From Pseudoalteromonas lipolytica (GTDB taxonomy: Bacteria; Pseudomonadota; Gammaproteobacteria; Enterobacterales; Alteromonadaceae): a stretch of 64,000 nucleotides of DNA. The translations under genes were made by a program, and so were the position numbers. The notes beneath the pieces were generated by a model. It worked only from the letters and a program-made list of their open reading frames with translations. It did not search any database and was not told the DNA's origin. Shown here in pieces: positions 23,970 through 32,336 of the stretch. The stretch is from the NCBI RefSeq assembly GCF_900116435.1, contig NZ_FPAZ01000002.1, forward strand, positions 124,001 through 188,000, written 5' to 3'. Each line of letters starts with the position of its first letter. Position 1 is the first letter of the stretch.

Positions 23970-24659
23970 ATGATTAAATGGATTTTATTCTCTCTGTTAT
24001 TGTCGCCGTGTGTGTCATGGGCGCAAACAACAGCACCTTCAGTTGAATGCCACGCTATGGAAGCTAAACGCAGTGAACTGCAATCGGCACTGCGTAAAAC
24101 TCACCTGCTCGACGAAGTTGATGATTACAAACAGCGCATTCAAAACTTATCTGATCGCATTGCATCGAATTGTTTAACCGAAGAGCAAATAGCTGAGCGC
24201 AAGTTCGCATTTTATAACCATGATATTGCTTACCTTGAAAATTCGTTAGCGAAACCCTTGTCAGAACAAGCATACATTAGCAAGCAGGCCGCATGGGACC
24301 GTTTTTATGTGATCCCGTCTCGTTGCCTTAATAAGCCATTGTCAGTGCAATATTTAGAGTGGTGTATTGAGAATAAGCAAGTGCAGTTTCAGCAGTTTGA
24401 TATGCTATGGCAGCAAAAGAGCACCCAAACGGTGCGTTCAGAAGTAACATCTAACGACTCATTTCATGAGTTTAAATTACCCAGTAAAGCCGAAAGAACA
24501 AAGTTAAGTGCTGAGCGCGAAATAAAGCGCCACACCTACAAGAGTGACTCGTTTTTGCCAAAAAACATTATTCTTTTGTGTGTGCTGGCCGTGGCTGTTT
24601 TCTTTTCGTTGATATTTGTTTTTCATTGGTTGATGCGCCCGCGCACCACACTGAAATAA
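23970..24659 (+). CDS. Uncharacterised envelope protein with signal peptide and C-terminal membrane anchor
   Basis: A 229-residue protein. A signal peptide (MIKWILFSLLLSPCVSWA) is followed by a helical, charged region with coiled-coil tendency (about 30-100) and paired cysteines. A single membrane helix lies near the C-terminus (IILLCVLAVAVFFSLIFVFH, about 198-217) with a short basic tail RPRTTLK. The bulk would lie in the periplasm, anchored in the inner membrane. I do not recognise the family. A strong terminator follows, and the convergent neighbour is another single-pass protein rich in acidic repeats. Confidence 0.7.
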   Translation: MIKWILFSLLLSPCVSWAQTTAPSVECHAMEAKRSELQSALRKTHLLDEVDDYKQRIQNLSDRIASNCLTEEQIAERKFAFYNHDIAYLENSLAKPLSEQAYISKQAAWDRFYVIPSRCLNKPLSVQYLEWCIENKQVQFQQFDMLWQQKSTQTVRSEVTSNDSFHEFKLPSKAERTKLSAEREIKRHTYKSDSFLPKNIILLCVLAVAVFFSLIFVFHWLMRPRTTLK

Positions 24660-24690
24660 AAAGGGAAAGCACGGTGCTTTCCCTTTTTTT
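24660..24690. terminator. Strong terminator between convergent genes
   Basis: AAAGGGAAAGC, loop ACGGT, GCTTTCCCTTT, then a T tract. Confidence 0.9.
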
Positions 24691-24737
24691 AAAATCTTTA
24701 TTGATTAAAAAAACCTTTATTTAAAAAACCTTAGTCG

Positions 24738-26789
24738 CTAGTCGTCGGTTTTGAGTTGTTTGGCGCGTTCTTCGGCGTCGATTAAGGCTTGAGATTTCGG
24801 CTGTTTAGCTTTGCTCTCTAACGAGGGTTTTTCTGATGAGTTTGGATCCCACGCAGGGTCTAGCGACAAGTTTGCAAACGGATTGTGTGGCTTACTGTCG
24901 GTATGCTCGTCGTTATCATCTTGTTGTGCTGGTTCCTGCTCTTGCTCGGTTTCTGTTAGTGTTTCATCATCGTTTTGCTCTGTATATTCAACCTGAGTGT
25001 GCTTAGGCTCTTCGTACAGTTCTTGCTCAAGTGCTTGTAACGCTTTTGCCAAATCGTCGTCGCTAATATCGTCGTCGGTGTTTGATGGCTTAGGTTCAGT
25101 AACTAGCGATGGCTGGTCGTTAAATTGATCGGCAAATGATAAATCGTCACCCATTAACGATGATAAGTCGTACTCTGGTACGTCATCTTTTACAGGCTCG
25201 TCGTCTGTAAGCGGCTCTTGCTTTGCATACTCGTCGAAGCCGAATGATGAACTGCTAGTAAAAGCAGGCGCTTGTTCAAGCTCGTCATTTTCAAGCTCGT
25301 CATTAATAAGCTCATTGGTCAATGGCTCGTCTGTAAGCGGTTCTTGCTTTGCATACTCGTCGAAACCAAATGATGAACTACTAGTAAAAGCCGGCGCTTG
25401 TTCGAGCTCGTCATTTTCAAGCTCGGTACTTTCAAGCTCGTTACTTTCAAGAGCATCACTTTCAAATCTATCGTTTTCAAGAACGTTACTTTCAAGATCA
25501 TCACTTTCAAGCTCGTTATTTATAAGCTCATTGGTCAATGGCTCGTCGTCTGTAAGCGGCTCTTGCTTTGCGTACTCGTCGAAGCCGAATGATGAACTGC
25601 TTAACAAGGTTTCAGTTTGCGTGGGCTCAGTATCTTTGGGCTCTGTCTCGTCGTTATCGAGTACAAGCTCATTAAACTGAGCCGCATCGGCAAAATCAGT
25701 GTGTTGCTCGTGAAAGTCGCGTTCAGCACTAAAGCGGGCAAGTTCCGAAAGCTCATCGTTGCTGTCTTCGTTGTCTGTGGCTGTAAACGAACGACTTTGC
25801 TCTAATTCATTCTCTATGTCGGGGGCTTGTTCTGTGCTTTGCTCTGCAAGTATCGCGGTGGTGGCCGATTTAAGTTCTTCGGCTTCTTTATTTGCGTTTG
25901 CGGCAGCTTTTAGTGCTTGCGCTTCTAGTAAGCTGTGTTCAAGTTCAGGGTGTGTGTCTTGTTGTTTACTTTTGCGTAATCGTACAATAAACAAACCCGC
26001 CACAAGCAGCACTAATAGCACGATTAAGCTGGGCATAAGCAGTGACGTTGACGAACTAGGCGCGGCGCTTTGCATCGGGGCTGGTTGTGGTGTTGGTGCA
26101 GGCTCTGCGGGTATTGGCGCGGCATCGACTGGTTTTTCTGCCTCTGTTGCTGACACAGGGGGTGTATCAGATGCAGGCTCGCTTTCAAGGTTATCGGTTG
26201 AATTATTTGTCTGCGGCGCTGTTGTTTGTGATGCTGCTGTATGCGGCGTTGCTGTTTGTGGCGTTGCTGTCTGCGCCGTTGTTAGCGCTTCGTTAGTCTC
26301 GTTTTGCGGCTGCGGTACGCTCTGCACTGGCTCTGTTGTTTCGAGCGTTGATGCATTGGCTACAGGTTCAATGGCGGCTACATCAGAAATGAGTTCTGGC
26401 TCTGATGTAGGCGGCGTATCTTGAGTTGCTTGATCTAATTGCGTTACGTCGAGGTTTTGTGGCTCAGGTGCTGGGGTATCGTCAGCAATGCCTTGAATGG
26501 CTGCCGAGTGCTCTGTTGGGCTTACTGATTTGTTGGGGGTTATGGGGGTCGATTCTGCCGATTGCGCGGTTAACTTTTCAAATGCTTCGACATTGTGGAC
26601 AGGCGTCGGATTTTTACAGTTCTTTTCATAGTTACGAGCTGCAGAGCGATAATTGCGATTACTCGTATTATTACGAAATTCATGCATTTGTTGTTTTAAC
26701 AAAATGCACATGGCCTCATTATACTGCGCTTCGCTGGTGAAACTTACACTAGCAAGTATCAGTAAAAGTGTTGTTTTTATAATTGGCAT
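24738..26789 (-). CDS. Single-pass protein with acidic internal repeats (uncharacterised)
   Basis: A 683-residue protein. It has a signal peptide (ending SVSFTSEA), a small N-terminal region with two cysteines, a long Pro/Thr/Gln/Ala-rich periplasmic stretch (about 70-245), one membrane helix (LLMPSLIVLLVLLVAGLFIV, about 250-270), basic residues RLRKSK, then an intensely acidic cytoplasmic part. That part contains three copies of a SSSFGFDEYAKQEPLTD unit, each followed by NEL/DEL-rich segments, and many five-residue steps such as LESNE LESTE LENDE. The layout loosely recalls FimV/TonB-adjacent polar proteins, but no LysM motif is visible, so I do not assign it. I start at ATG 26789, which has AGGA just upstream. 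Confidence 0.7.
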   Translation of the reverse strand: MPIIKTTLLLILASVSFTSEAQYNEAMCILLKQQMHEFRNNTSNRNYRSAARNYEKNCKNPTPVHNVEAFEKLTAQSAESTPITPNKSVSPTEHSAAIQGIADDTPAPEPQNLDVTQLDQATQDTPPTSEPELISDVAAIEPVANASTLETTEPVQSVPQPQNETNEALTTAQTATPQTATPHTAASQTTAPQTNNSTDNLESEPASDTPPVSATEAEKPVDAAPIPAEPAPTPQPAPMQSAAPSSSTSLLMPSLIVLLVLLVAGLFIVRLRKSKQQDTHPELEHSLLEAQALKAAANANKEAEELKSATTAILAEQSTEQAPDIENELEQSRSFTATDNEDSNDELSELARFSAERDFHEQHTDFADAAQFNELVLDNDETEPKDTEPTQTETLLSSSSFGFDEYAKQEPLTDDEPLTNELINNELESDDLESNVLENDRFESDALESNELESTELENDELEQAPAFTSSSSFGFDEYAKQEPLTDEPLTNELINDELENDELEQAPAFTSSSSFGFDEYAKQEPLTDDEPVKDDVPEYDLSSLMGDDLSFADQFNDQPSLVTEPKPSNTDDDISDDDLAKALQALEQELYEEPKHTQVEYTEQNDDETLTETEQEQEPAQQDDNDEHTDSKPHNPFANLSLDPAWDPNSSEKPSLESKAKQPKSQALIDAEERAKQLKTDD

Positions 26790-26902
26790 AGTTTCCTGAC
26801 CAGTAAGGTTAATCTGGTGACCCAAACAATGACTTAATTCTAAGCCTTGATAGGTTTTTTATCCACATTTTGTTAACAAATTAAAATAAATAGCTAAATG
26901 AA

Positions 26903-28321
26903 TCAATCAATAACCATTAAAGCGCGGTACTCGTCGTAAGCAAATTGGTCGGTCATACCGCTAATGTAATCTTGAACAAGTCTGCAACGGTAATAAAACT
27001 CATAGGCTGCAAAGTGATCGGGCTCTGCTTTTAAGGCATCAATGGCTTTTTGGTAGCTGTTTATGTGTTTATTTGAGAGCTTTTTAACGAGCCGTGTTTC
27101 AATTAAATACTGAGGGTCGCCTTTTAAAACCCGTTTAAAGGCGTCGTGGTCAAGGGCGAGTAAAGGTTTGTAGCAATCGAGCAAACCGCTAATGATCCGA
27201 TAACCTTGCAGCTCTAGGCGCTCTACTTCTTTGTGGCAAAATACATGTTTAATGGCCACTTGTTTTAACGTGAGTGTGACTGCATGCAAGTGACTGCGAT
27301 CTTCCAGTAAGGCTTGGTTAAAGTCGCCGTGGTAAATGGCTTCAATATTGCCAACAAAACGCTCTGCGGCATAATTTACCAACGGGTGTAGCAAGGTCAC
27401 GCGTAGGTAAATAAAAAACTCGCTATTATAGTTATAGGGCTGCTCGGCGGCTTTACTCAGTGCGTAATCAATGGCTTTTTCGGCAAAGTCACTGTGCTTG
27501 GTGTCGTTAAGCGTGAGGTTTGTTAAGGTGCGCGTGTATTGCTCTTTTAATTTTTCGCACAATAGTTCAACGTTTATAATGCCTTTTTCTACAGCGTCTT
27601 CTATGTCGGCAAGGCAATACGAAATGTCGTCGGCTGCTTCCATTATGTAACTTGAGGGGTGGCGGCAATATTGCTCTATATCAAGCTCGGTTTGCAGTGC
27701 CTCAATAAAGGGTTTTTCGCTAAAGTAATAACCCACTTTTTTCATTAAGTAATTTTTGTCTTGAGGGATGTCTTTTTTAGCCATGCTGGCAGGGCGGGTG
27801 TACTTTAATATGCCGGCGCTTTGGCTGTATGTTAGGTTAAGTGAAAGCAAAGAATGAATAATGCGAATACCTTGCGCATTGCCTTCAAAATTTTTGATGT
27901 CTTGTGTAAGGTGCTTAAAAATAACATGTATGCCACTGGCTTTGCAGCGCTCTGGCGTGAGGGACTCTAAGTGTTTTTCAAACCATTGGTTTATGGCGGC
28001 TTCGCCAAAGTGACCAAATGGCGGGTTGCCAATGTCGTGCATCAAACACGCCATTTCAACAAGGCTCTCTAAGGGCCTTTCTAGGCCTGCAAGGCCATAC
28101 TCTTTTTGTTGGGCGTCGCTTAACTTATTAAAAATTGTTTGCACTATAAAGCGCCCCACTTGTTGTACTTCAAGAGAGTGGGTTAGCCGCGAGCGCACCG
28201 CTGCATTGCGTTCGAGTGGGAAAACTTGGGTTTTTTGTTGTAAACGACGAATGGCGGCACTGTTAATAATGCGCCCCCGATCACTTTCAAGGGCTGTGTG
28301 TAACGTGTTGGTTGAGCGCAT
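26903..28321 (-). CDS. dgt: dGTP triphosphohydrolase (dGTPase), N-terminus probably frameshifted
   Basis: An HD-domain enzyme that cleaves dGTP to deoxyguanosine and triphosphate. It aligns with E. coli Dgt throughout as I recall that protein: ESDRGRIINSAAIRRLQQKT, RSRLTHSLEVQQVGR, the HD motif in CLMHDIGNPPFGHFGE, FEGNAQGIRI, MEAADDISYC, and LVQDYISGMTDQFAYDEYR at the end. From ATG 28321 the protein has 472 residues, about 30 short of E. coli Dgt, with no ribosome-binding site. Upstream, in another frame, ATG 28359 begins MIDFRKK, matching E. coli MAQIDFRKK. Adding one A to the six-A run at 28339-28344 would join both as MIDFRKKITPAREMRS. So an indel in an A tract is likely. Confidence 0.92.
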   Translation of the reverse strand: MRSTNTLHTALESDRGRIINSAAIRRLQQKTQVFPLERNAAVRSRLTHSLEVQQVGRFIVQTIFNKLSDAQQKEYGLAGLERPLESLVEMACLMHDIGNPPFGHFGEAAINQWFEKHLESLTPERCKASGIHVIFKHLTQDIKNFEGNAQGIRIIHSLLSLNLTYSQSAGILKYTRPASMAKKDIPQDKNYLMKKVGYYFSEKPFIEALQTELDIEQYCRHPSSYIMEAADDISYCLADIEDAVEKGIINVELLCEKLKEQYTRTLTNLTLNDTKHSDFAEKAIDYALSKAAEQPYNYNSEFFIYLRVTLLHPLVNYAAERFVGNIEAIYHGDFNQALLEDRSHLHAVTLTLKQVAIKHVFCHKEVERLELQGYRIISGLLDCYKPLLALDHDAFKRVLKGDPQYLIETRLVKKLSNKHINSYQKAIDALKAEPDHFAAYEFYYRCRLVQDYISGMTDQFAYDEYRALMVID

Positions 28322-28564
28322 TTCGCGCGCAGGGGTAATTTTTTACGAAAGTCGATCATGTTTCATTCCCACGAGGCGCTTCCTATTAGGCTGCTCAGTG
28401 TTGTTATCAAAACTGCGATAGTTATTAAATTTAATCTAACAGCTTGTATCTTAAATTAAAATATTTGGATTAATTAAAGTTATTACTTTAAATCGGGACC
28501 TCTATTCATATATTATTCAGCTTTACACACTTCTTTATGAGCTCTAATAAAAAAGGAAAGCCTT

Positions 28565-29992
28565 TTGGCTGTAAATGCAATGATGCAAACTTCGTTTACT
28601 AAACCTTTGCTGCTGGTCGGCATTTTACTTATTTGTGTTGGCTTAACGGCCTGTAAAAGTACCCCAGAAGCGACTCCCGAAAGCACGCTCACTGTTGCAC
28701 AAAAGCAAGCAGTGAAAGCCAAGCAAGAAGCACTGTTTGCCCGAGGCTTCTTTGAGAGCCAACTTGGCAATATTAACTATGTGTCGGCGCGACAATGCAG
28801 TGGATTTAACCTGCAAAGCCACCGAGGTTCGATTCGTTACGCCGAAAACTCAGTTAATGCAGTGATTGATGCCATTGATAATAACTTTGACGTGATTGAA
28901 ATTGACGTGCGTATTACCCGCGACGATGTGTGGGTTGTACACCACGATGCGCGTACCGGCCGCGAAACGGGCACGGTCGACAACAAGCGTCGCAAAATTG
29001 AGTCGATGAGTTATAAAAATGAGTGGGGGTATTTGCGCCTTCGCAATCAAGATACAGGCTTACTGAGTGATGACTTGCCTGCCTCTTTTCGTGAGTTAGC
29101 ATCGAGCTTTGCGCGTTATCGTAAACCGCATCAAAAGCTTAATATTGAAATTAAATCAAACGCTTCGATCAACGATCTTAAAATGCTCGACTACCTGGCG
29201 TATGAATACATTGGTGGCGGTAATTACTTTTTTAGCAGTTTAGAAATGCGCAATTTAACGCGTATGCGTGACATTAACCCCGACATTTATTTAGCGTTTA
29301 TTCAGTCGCCAGCTAAAGCGTCTATGAACAAGCTTGCCAGTGACTTAAAACGCGGTGCAGGGAGTGACCCTATTTATGAGCGTAACAAAGAACAGCTCGA
29401 AAGCTTGCAAGCGTTAGGTAATCGTTATCACCGTGAAAAGCGTTACGACAGCCCGTTGCAGCTCGACAAATTAGCTAAACAGCTGAAGCGTAACTTTGGC
29501 TACGTGCTTGATATTCGACACTACAAGCAAACCGCTGCTCGTTTAAAGCCCAGTGCCAAGGCGCGTGGCATTATGATTGCGACTTATTCAATTAACGGTC
29601 ACGACTATCATGAGCGCAGTTTACTAGCGCAGTCGCGCTCGGTGCGTCCCGACTCTGTGATTATTGACGACACAGTGTATGGCTTTTGCTCGGTGTTTGA
29701 GCTGCCAAACGTGACCCCTTATTTTAGCGATGAAGCCGACGCTAAGTTAATAGCAAGCATGCCCGATGATCTTGATTTAGAGCGCCTAGACGAGCTTAAA
29801 GCGTATCAAAGTAACAAGCTTTATCCTGCTGTTGGAGGCACGCTTAAATCGACTCAAGCAGTGAGCTATGTTCCACAGGTTACACAGACGCCTAAAGCAC
29901 CCAATCTCGAAATTGGCACACGCCAAGCCGATGAAGACTTTAGCTTGGAAACCGACCCAGCGGTTGAATTAGAACTACGTAAAAAGCAATAA
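28565..29992 (+). CDS. Glycerophosphodiester phosphodiesterase-family lipoprotein
   Basis: A 475-residue predicted lipoprotein with a lipobox LTAC (C30). The GDPD TIM-barrel begins at about 80: LQSHRGSIRYAENSVNAV, EIDVRITRDDVWVVHHDA with the metal-binding Glu/Asp and catalytic His pair, then LNIEIKSN, and a late MIATYSING and DSVIIDD. This supports cleavage of glycerophosphodiesters to glycerol-3-phosphate and an alcohol, at the outer or inner membrane surface. The segment around 270-330 is longer than in typical GDPD proteins. I favour the TTG start at 28565 because AAGGA lies 7 bases upstream, whereas ATG 28580 has none. It is the first gene of a four-gene operon; the next starts 11 bases later. 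Confidence 0.85.
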   Translation: MAVNAMMQTSFTKPLLLVGILLICVGLTACKSTPEATPESTLTVAQKQAVKAKQEALFARGFFESQLGNINYVSARQCSGFNLQSHRGSIRYAENSVNAVIDAIDNNFDVIEIDVRITRDDVWVVHHDARTGRETGTVDNKRRKIESMSYKNEWGYLRLRNQDTGLLSDDLPASFRELASSFARYRKPHQKLNIEIKSNASINDLKMLDYLAYEYIGGGNYFFSSLEMRNLTRMRDINPDIYLAFIQSPAKASMNKLASDLKRGAGSDPIYERNKEQLESLQALGNRYHREKRYDSPLQLDKLAKQLKRNFGYVLDIRHYKQTAARLKPSAKARGIMIATYSINGHDYHERSLLAQSRSVRPDSVIIDDTVYGFCSVFELPNVTPYFSDEADAKLIASMPDDLDLERLDELKAYQSNKLYPAVGGTLKSTQAVSYVPQVTQTPKAPNLEIGTRQADEDFSLETDPAVELELRKKQ

Positions 29993-30003
29993 AGAACAAT
30001 ACT

Positions 30004-32319
30004 ATGACTACAATAATAAAGCCGTTTTGGTGGCGCTGTCTGCTGCTTGTTTTAGCTACTTTATATTTATTACCCGAAGCAATTTTTAATGCGCAACTTG
30101 TGTCGCTCGTAGGGTTAGGCACCCCTTCTGCGGCCGATTTAGAGCACCTCGAAATTTATGGGCGTGCGGTGTCGGGCGTTGGTGTCGCACTGTTATTAGC
30201 CGACTTTTTACCCAAAGCCATGGTTGCTAAAGTTGGCCGCGGTGTTGTTTCGTTTATTGCGCTACTTTGCCTTGTGTGGCCGGTGGTGTTTTTTGGGCAA
30301 AAGTACGCCATCGAAAAAACGTTAATAGAACCCTCAACGGCTGAGCAACGCCAGTTTGCAACCTATAGCGCAGCGCTGCGTGATGCCTTGGCAATTAACT
30401 CAATTAAAGTAAACGACCTTGATTACAACCCCGAACAGTTGCACAGCTCAGAAAACCTGACTTTTTTAGCGTTGTTTGGTGGCCTACTTTATAGCGATGC
30501 GGCACTGTCTGATAACCTTGAGCAAGATAAGCGTAAAATTATTGCCTCTTTCGTGCAAAAGAAAGCGTATCAAGATTTTGATAAACATTATAAAAATTAC
30601 AGCCAGTTGTACGATGAGCTGGTGGTTAAGTACAAAGCCTACGCACAGGGCAGTAAAAAATATAACCACACGTTAGCCAGCATAGGTGAGCGCGAGCAAG
30701 GTTATTGGCAACAGGTTGAGCAAGAAATCAACAGCGGGTGGAATAAGTATCAACAAGCGCAAAAAGCCCATATTGCTAAAGCCTCTGCGCGTGCACAAAA
30801 GTACGGCCCTAAAATATACGATTACCACAATAGTATTGCGAAGTGCCGTGAGCGCTACGATAAAAGCAGCGAAAAAGACCGCCGTAATCGCTGTTACGAA
30901 CGTGAAGCGGCCGATTACCGAAGCACCATTTTAAAAGCCGGTATTGGTTACATTGAGCCAGACTATTGGTTAATAGAAGAAGATGTCTCGGTAGCAGAAA
31001 ACGCCGCAGGCACTATTTTAATGGGTGTGCTAACGGGCGGTGTTTACACTGCATTGCAAGCGGCAAGTTTAGCGACCGGTGGCGACGGCGGCTTTAAAGA
31101 TAAGCGGTATAAATACACCGACGACCCTGATCATTATCAACTACGTTTTTTACAGCATCCTAATTTTCATAAAATGTTTGTTAAAGAAACGGGTTACCCG
31201 TTTACCCTTGAAAACTTAATGGCGTTTCGTGCACACGACACCACGCAACAAAAGCTGCGTGCCCATTTTGCAAGCAAAGGCCTTGAGCTTGATAGCACGT
31301 GGAATGTTAATCAACGTCAGGTATTTGCTAATGCCGTTGCGACTAAAGTCACTCAAGAAGCGACAAACCAATGGCAAAGTGAAATGCGCAAACGGGGTAT
31401 GAGCTTACAGCCTAACTTAAGCTGGGTTGAGTTTCAGTTACACCCAGAAATTCAAGCCAAAATCGCCGATCGTATGGGCGACTTATACGTGAAAAACATT
31501 CGCGCAGACTGGAATAAAAAGAACTTTAAAGATCAGGTGCTTGATCCGAATATTGAAAAACGCACCGACAAGTACGTAGCCATGCTTAATAGCGCTGAAG
31601 GTAAATTTGCCGATGGCGGTGAGTACGCACAGTACGGTAAACAGGCGCTGCGTTCGGTGATTATTCCGCCTATTTCAATGTCGTTATCGTTATTTTTAAT
31701 TTGTTTAACGTTTAGCAAGCTGCCGTTGAAATTATGGCAACTTATTAAACCTGCCCAAGAAAAGCAGCCAACAACATGGCTGAGCGTACTGCAAAAACTG
31801 ATAATGCCTGCCGTGATTTTAATTGCCCCAGTGCTCTTTATTCATAATAGCTTTACCGAAGATGAGCAAAGCCCGGTTAACTACTTTTTAGACAAAGTGG
31901 ATGAGTCGAGTAATCCGGTATTTAGCTACGCGATTCGTTGGACTCTTCATGCCCAGCCGGTACTGCATCCTTTAGGCTTAGCCTTTGAAGAAAAACTGCA
32001 TATATACGAGCGTTTTAGCCCGATGAGCCATGCGCTGGCACAGGTTGATATTTTACGTCACGAGACGGCAAATTTAAGCGCCGAGCAACAATCTCGCAGA
32101 CAATATTTGGTTGAGCAAAAAACCAAACTGACCATTGCCACCAATGCACCTAATGCCACGGTTCGTATTATGAATATAGGTCCTAAGTACCGCCCAGGAA
32201 TGACTTTAAAAACGGGCGCGTACGATATTCAGGTGTCGGCACCGGGGTATAAAACGTATCGTCGTTGGCATCAAATAGAGGCTGGCGAACAAACATTAAC
32301 AATTGATTTAAGTAAATAA
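30004..32319 (+). CDS. Large uncharacterised membrane protein with C-terminal PEGA domain
   Basis: A 771-residue protein that I do not recognise as a whole. Membrane segments lie at about 10-30, 50-68, 80-98, 553-572 and 597-615, with a Gly-rich hydrophobic stretch near 338-360. Between them are two long soluble parts. The first (about 100-330) is charged and helical, with coiled-coil character and a CRERYDKSSEKDRRNRCYE motif bearing paired cysteines. The second (about 370-550) is also helical. The last 70 residues form a PEGA domain (TIATNAPNATVRIMNIG, then LKTGAYDIQVSAPGYKTYRR), a surface beta module often found in envelope and S-layer-associated proteins. It is second in the GDPD operon, with 11- and 17-base gaps. 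Confidence 0.75.
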   Translation: MTTIIKPFWWRCLLLVLATLYLLPEAIFNAQLVSLVGLGTPSAADLEHLEIYGRAVSGVGVALLLADFLPKAMVAKVGRGVVSFIALLCLVWPVVFFGQKYAIEKTLIEPSTAEQRQFATYSAALRDALAINSIKVNDLDYNPEQLHSSENLTFLALFGGLLYSDAALSDNLEQDKRKIIASFVQKKAYQDFDKHYKNYSQLYDELVVKYKAYAQGSKKYNHTLASIGEREQGYWQQVEQEINSGWNKYQQAQKAHIAKASARAQKYGPKIYDYHNSIAKCRERYDKSSEKDRRNRCYEREAADYRSTILKAGIGYIEPDYWLIEEDVSVAENAAGTILMGVLTGGVYTALQAASLATGGDGGFKDKRYKYTDDPDHYQLRFLQHPNFHKMFVKETGYPFTLENLMAFRAHDTTQQKLRAHFASKGLELDSTWNVNQRQVFANAVATKVTQEATNQWQSEMRKRGMSLQPNLSWVEFQLHPEIQAKIADRMGDLYVKNIRADWNKKNFKDQVLDPNIEKRTDKYVAMLNSAEGKFADGGEYAQYGKQALRSVIIPPISMSLSLFLICLTFSKLPLKLWQLIKPAQEKQPTTWLSVLQKLIMPAVILIAPVLFIHNSFTEDEQSPVNYFLDKVDESSNPVFSYAIRWTLHAQPVLHPLGLAFEEKLHIYERFSPMSHALAQVDILRHETANLSAEQQSRRQYLVEQKTKLTIATNAPNATVRIMNIGPKYRPGMTLKTGAYDIQVSAPGYKTYRRWHQIEAGEQTLTIDLSK

Positions 32320-32336
32320 TTAAGCAAGGAATGACT

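Noticed and set aside
25315..26424. Long plus-strand open frames opposite the acidic-repeat protein
   Set aside because: They are shadows of repetitive minus-strand codons (Ser/Val-rich) and lack start signals.
28339..28344. Programmed -1 frameshift in dgt
   Set aside because: The A6 run preceded by T does not form a full XXXYYYZ slippery heptamer in the right frame, and I see no strong downstream stem. A simple indel is more likely, though not proven.
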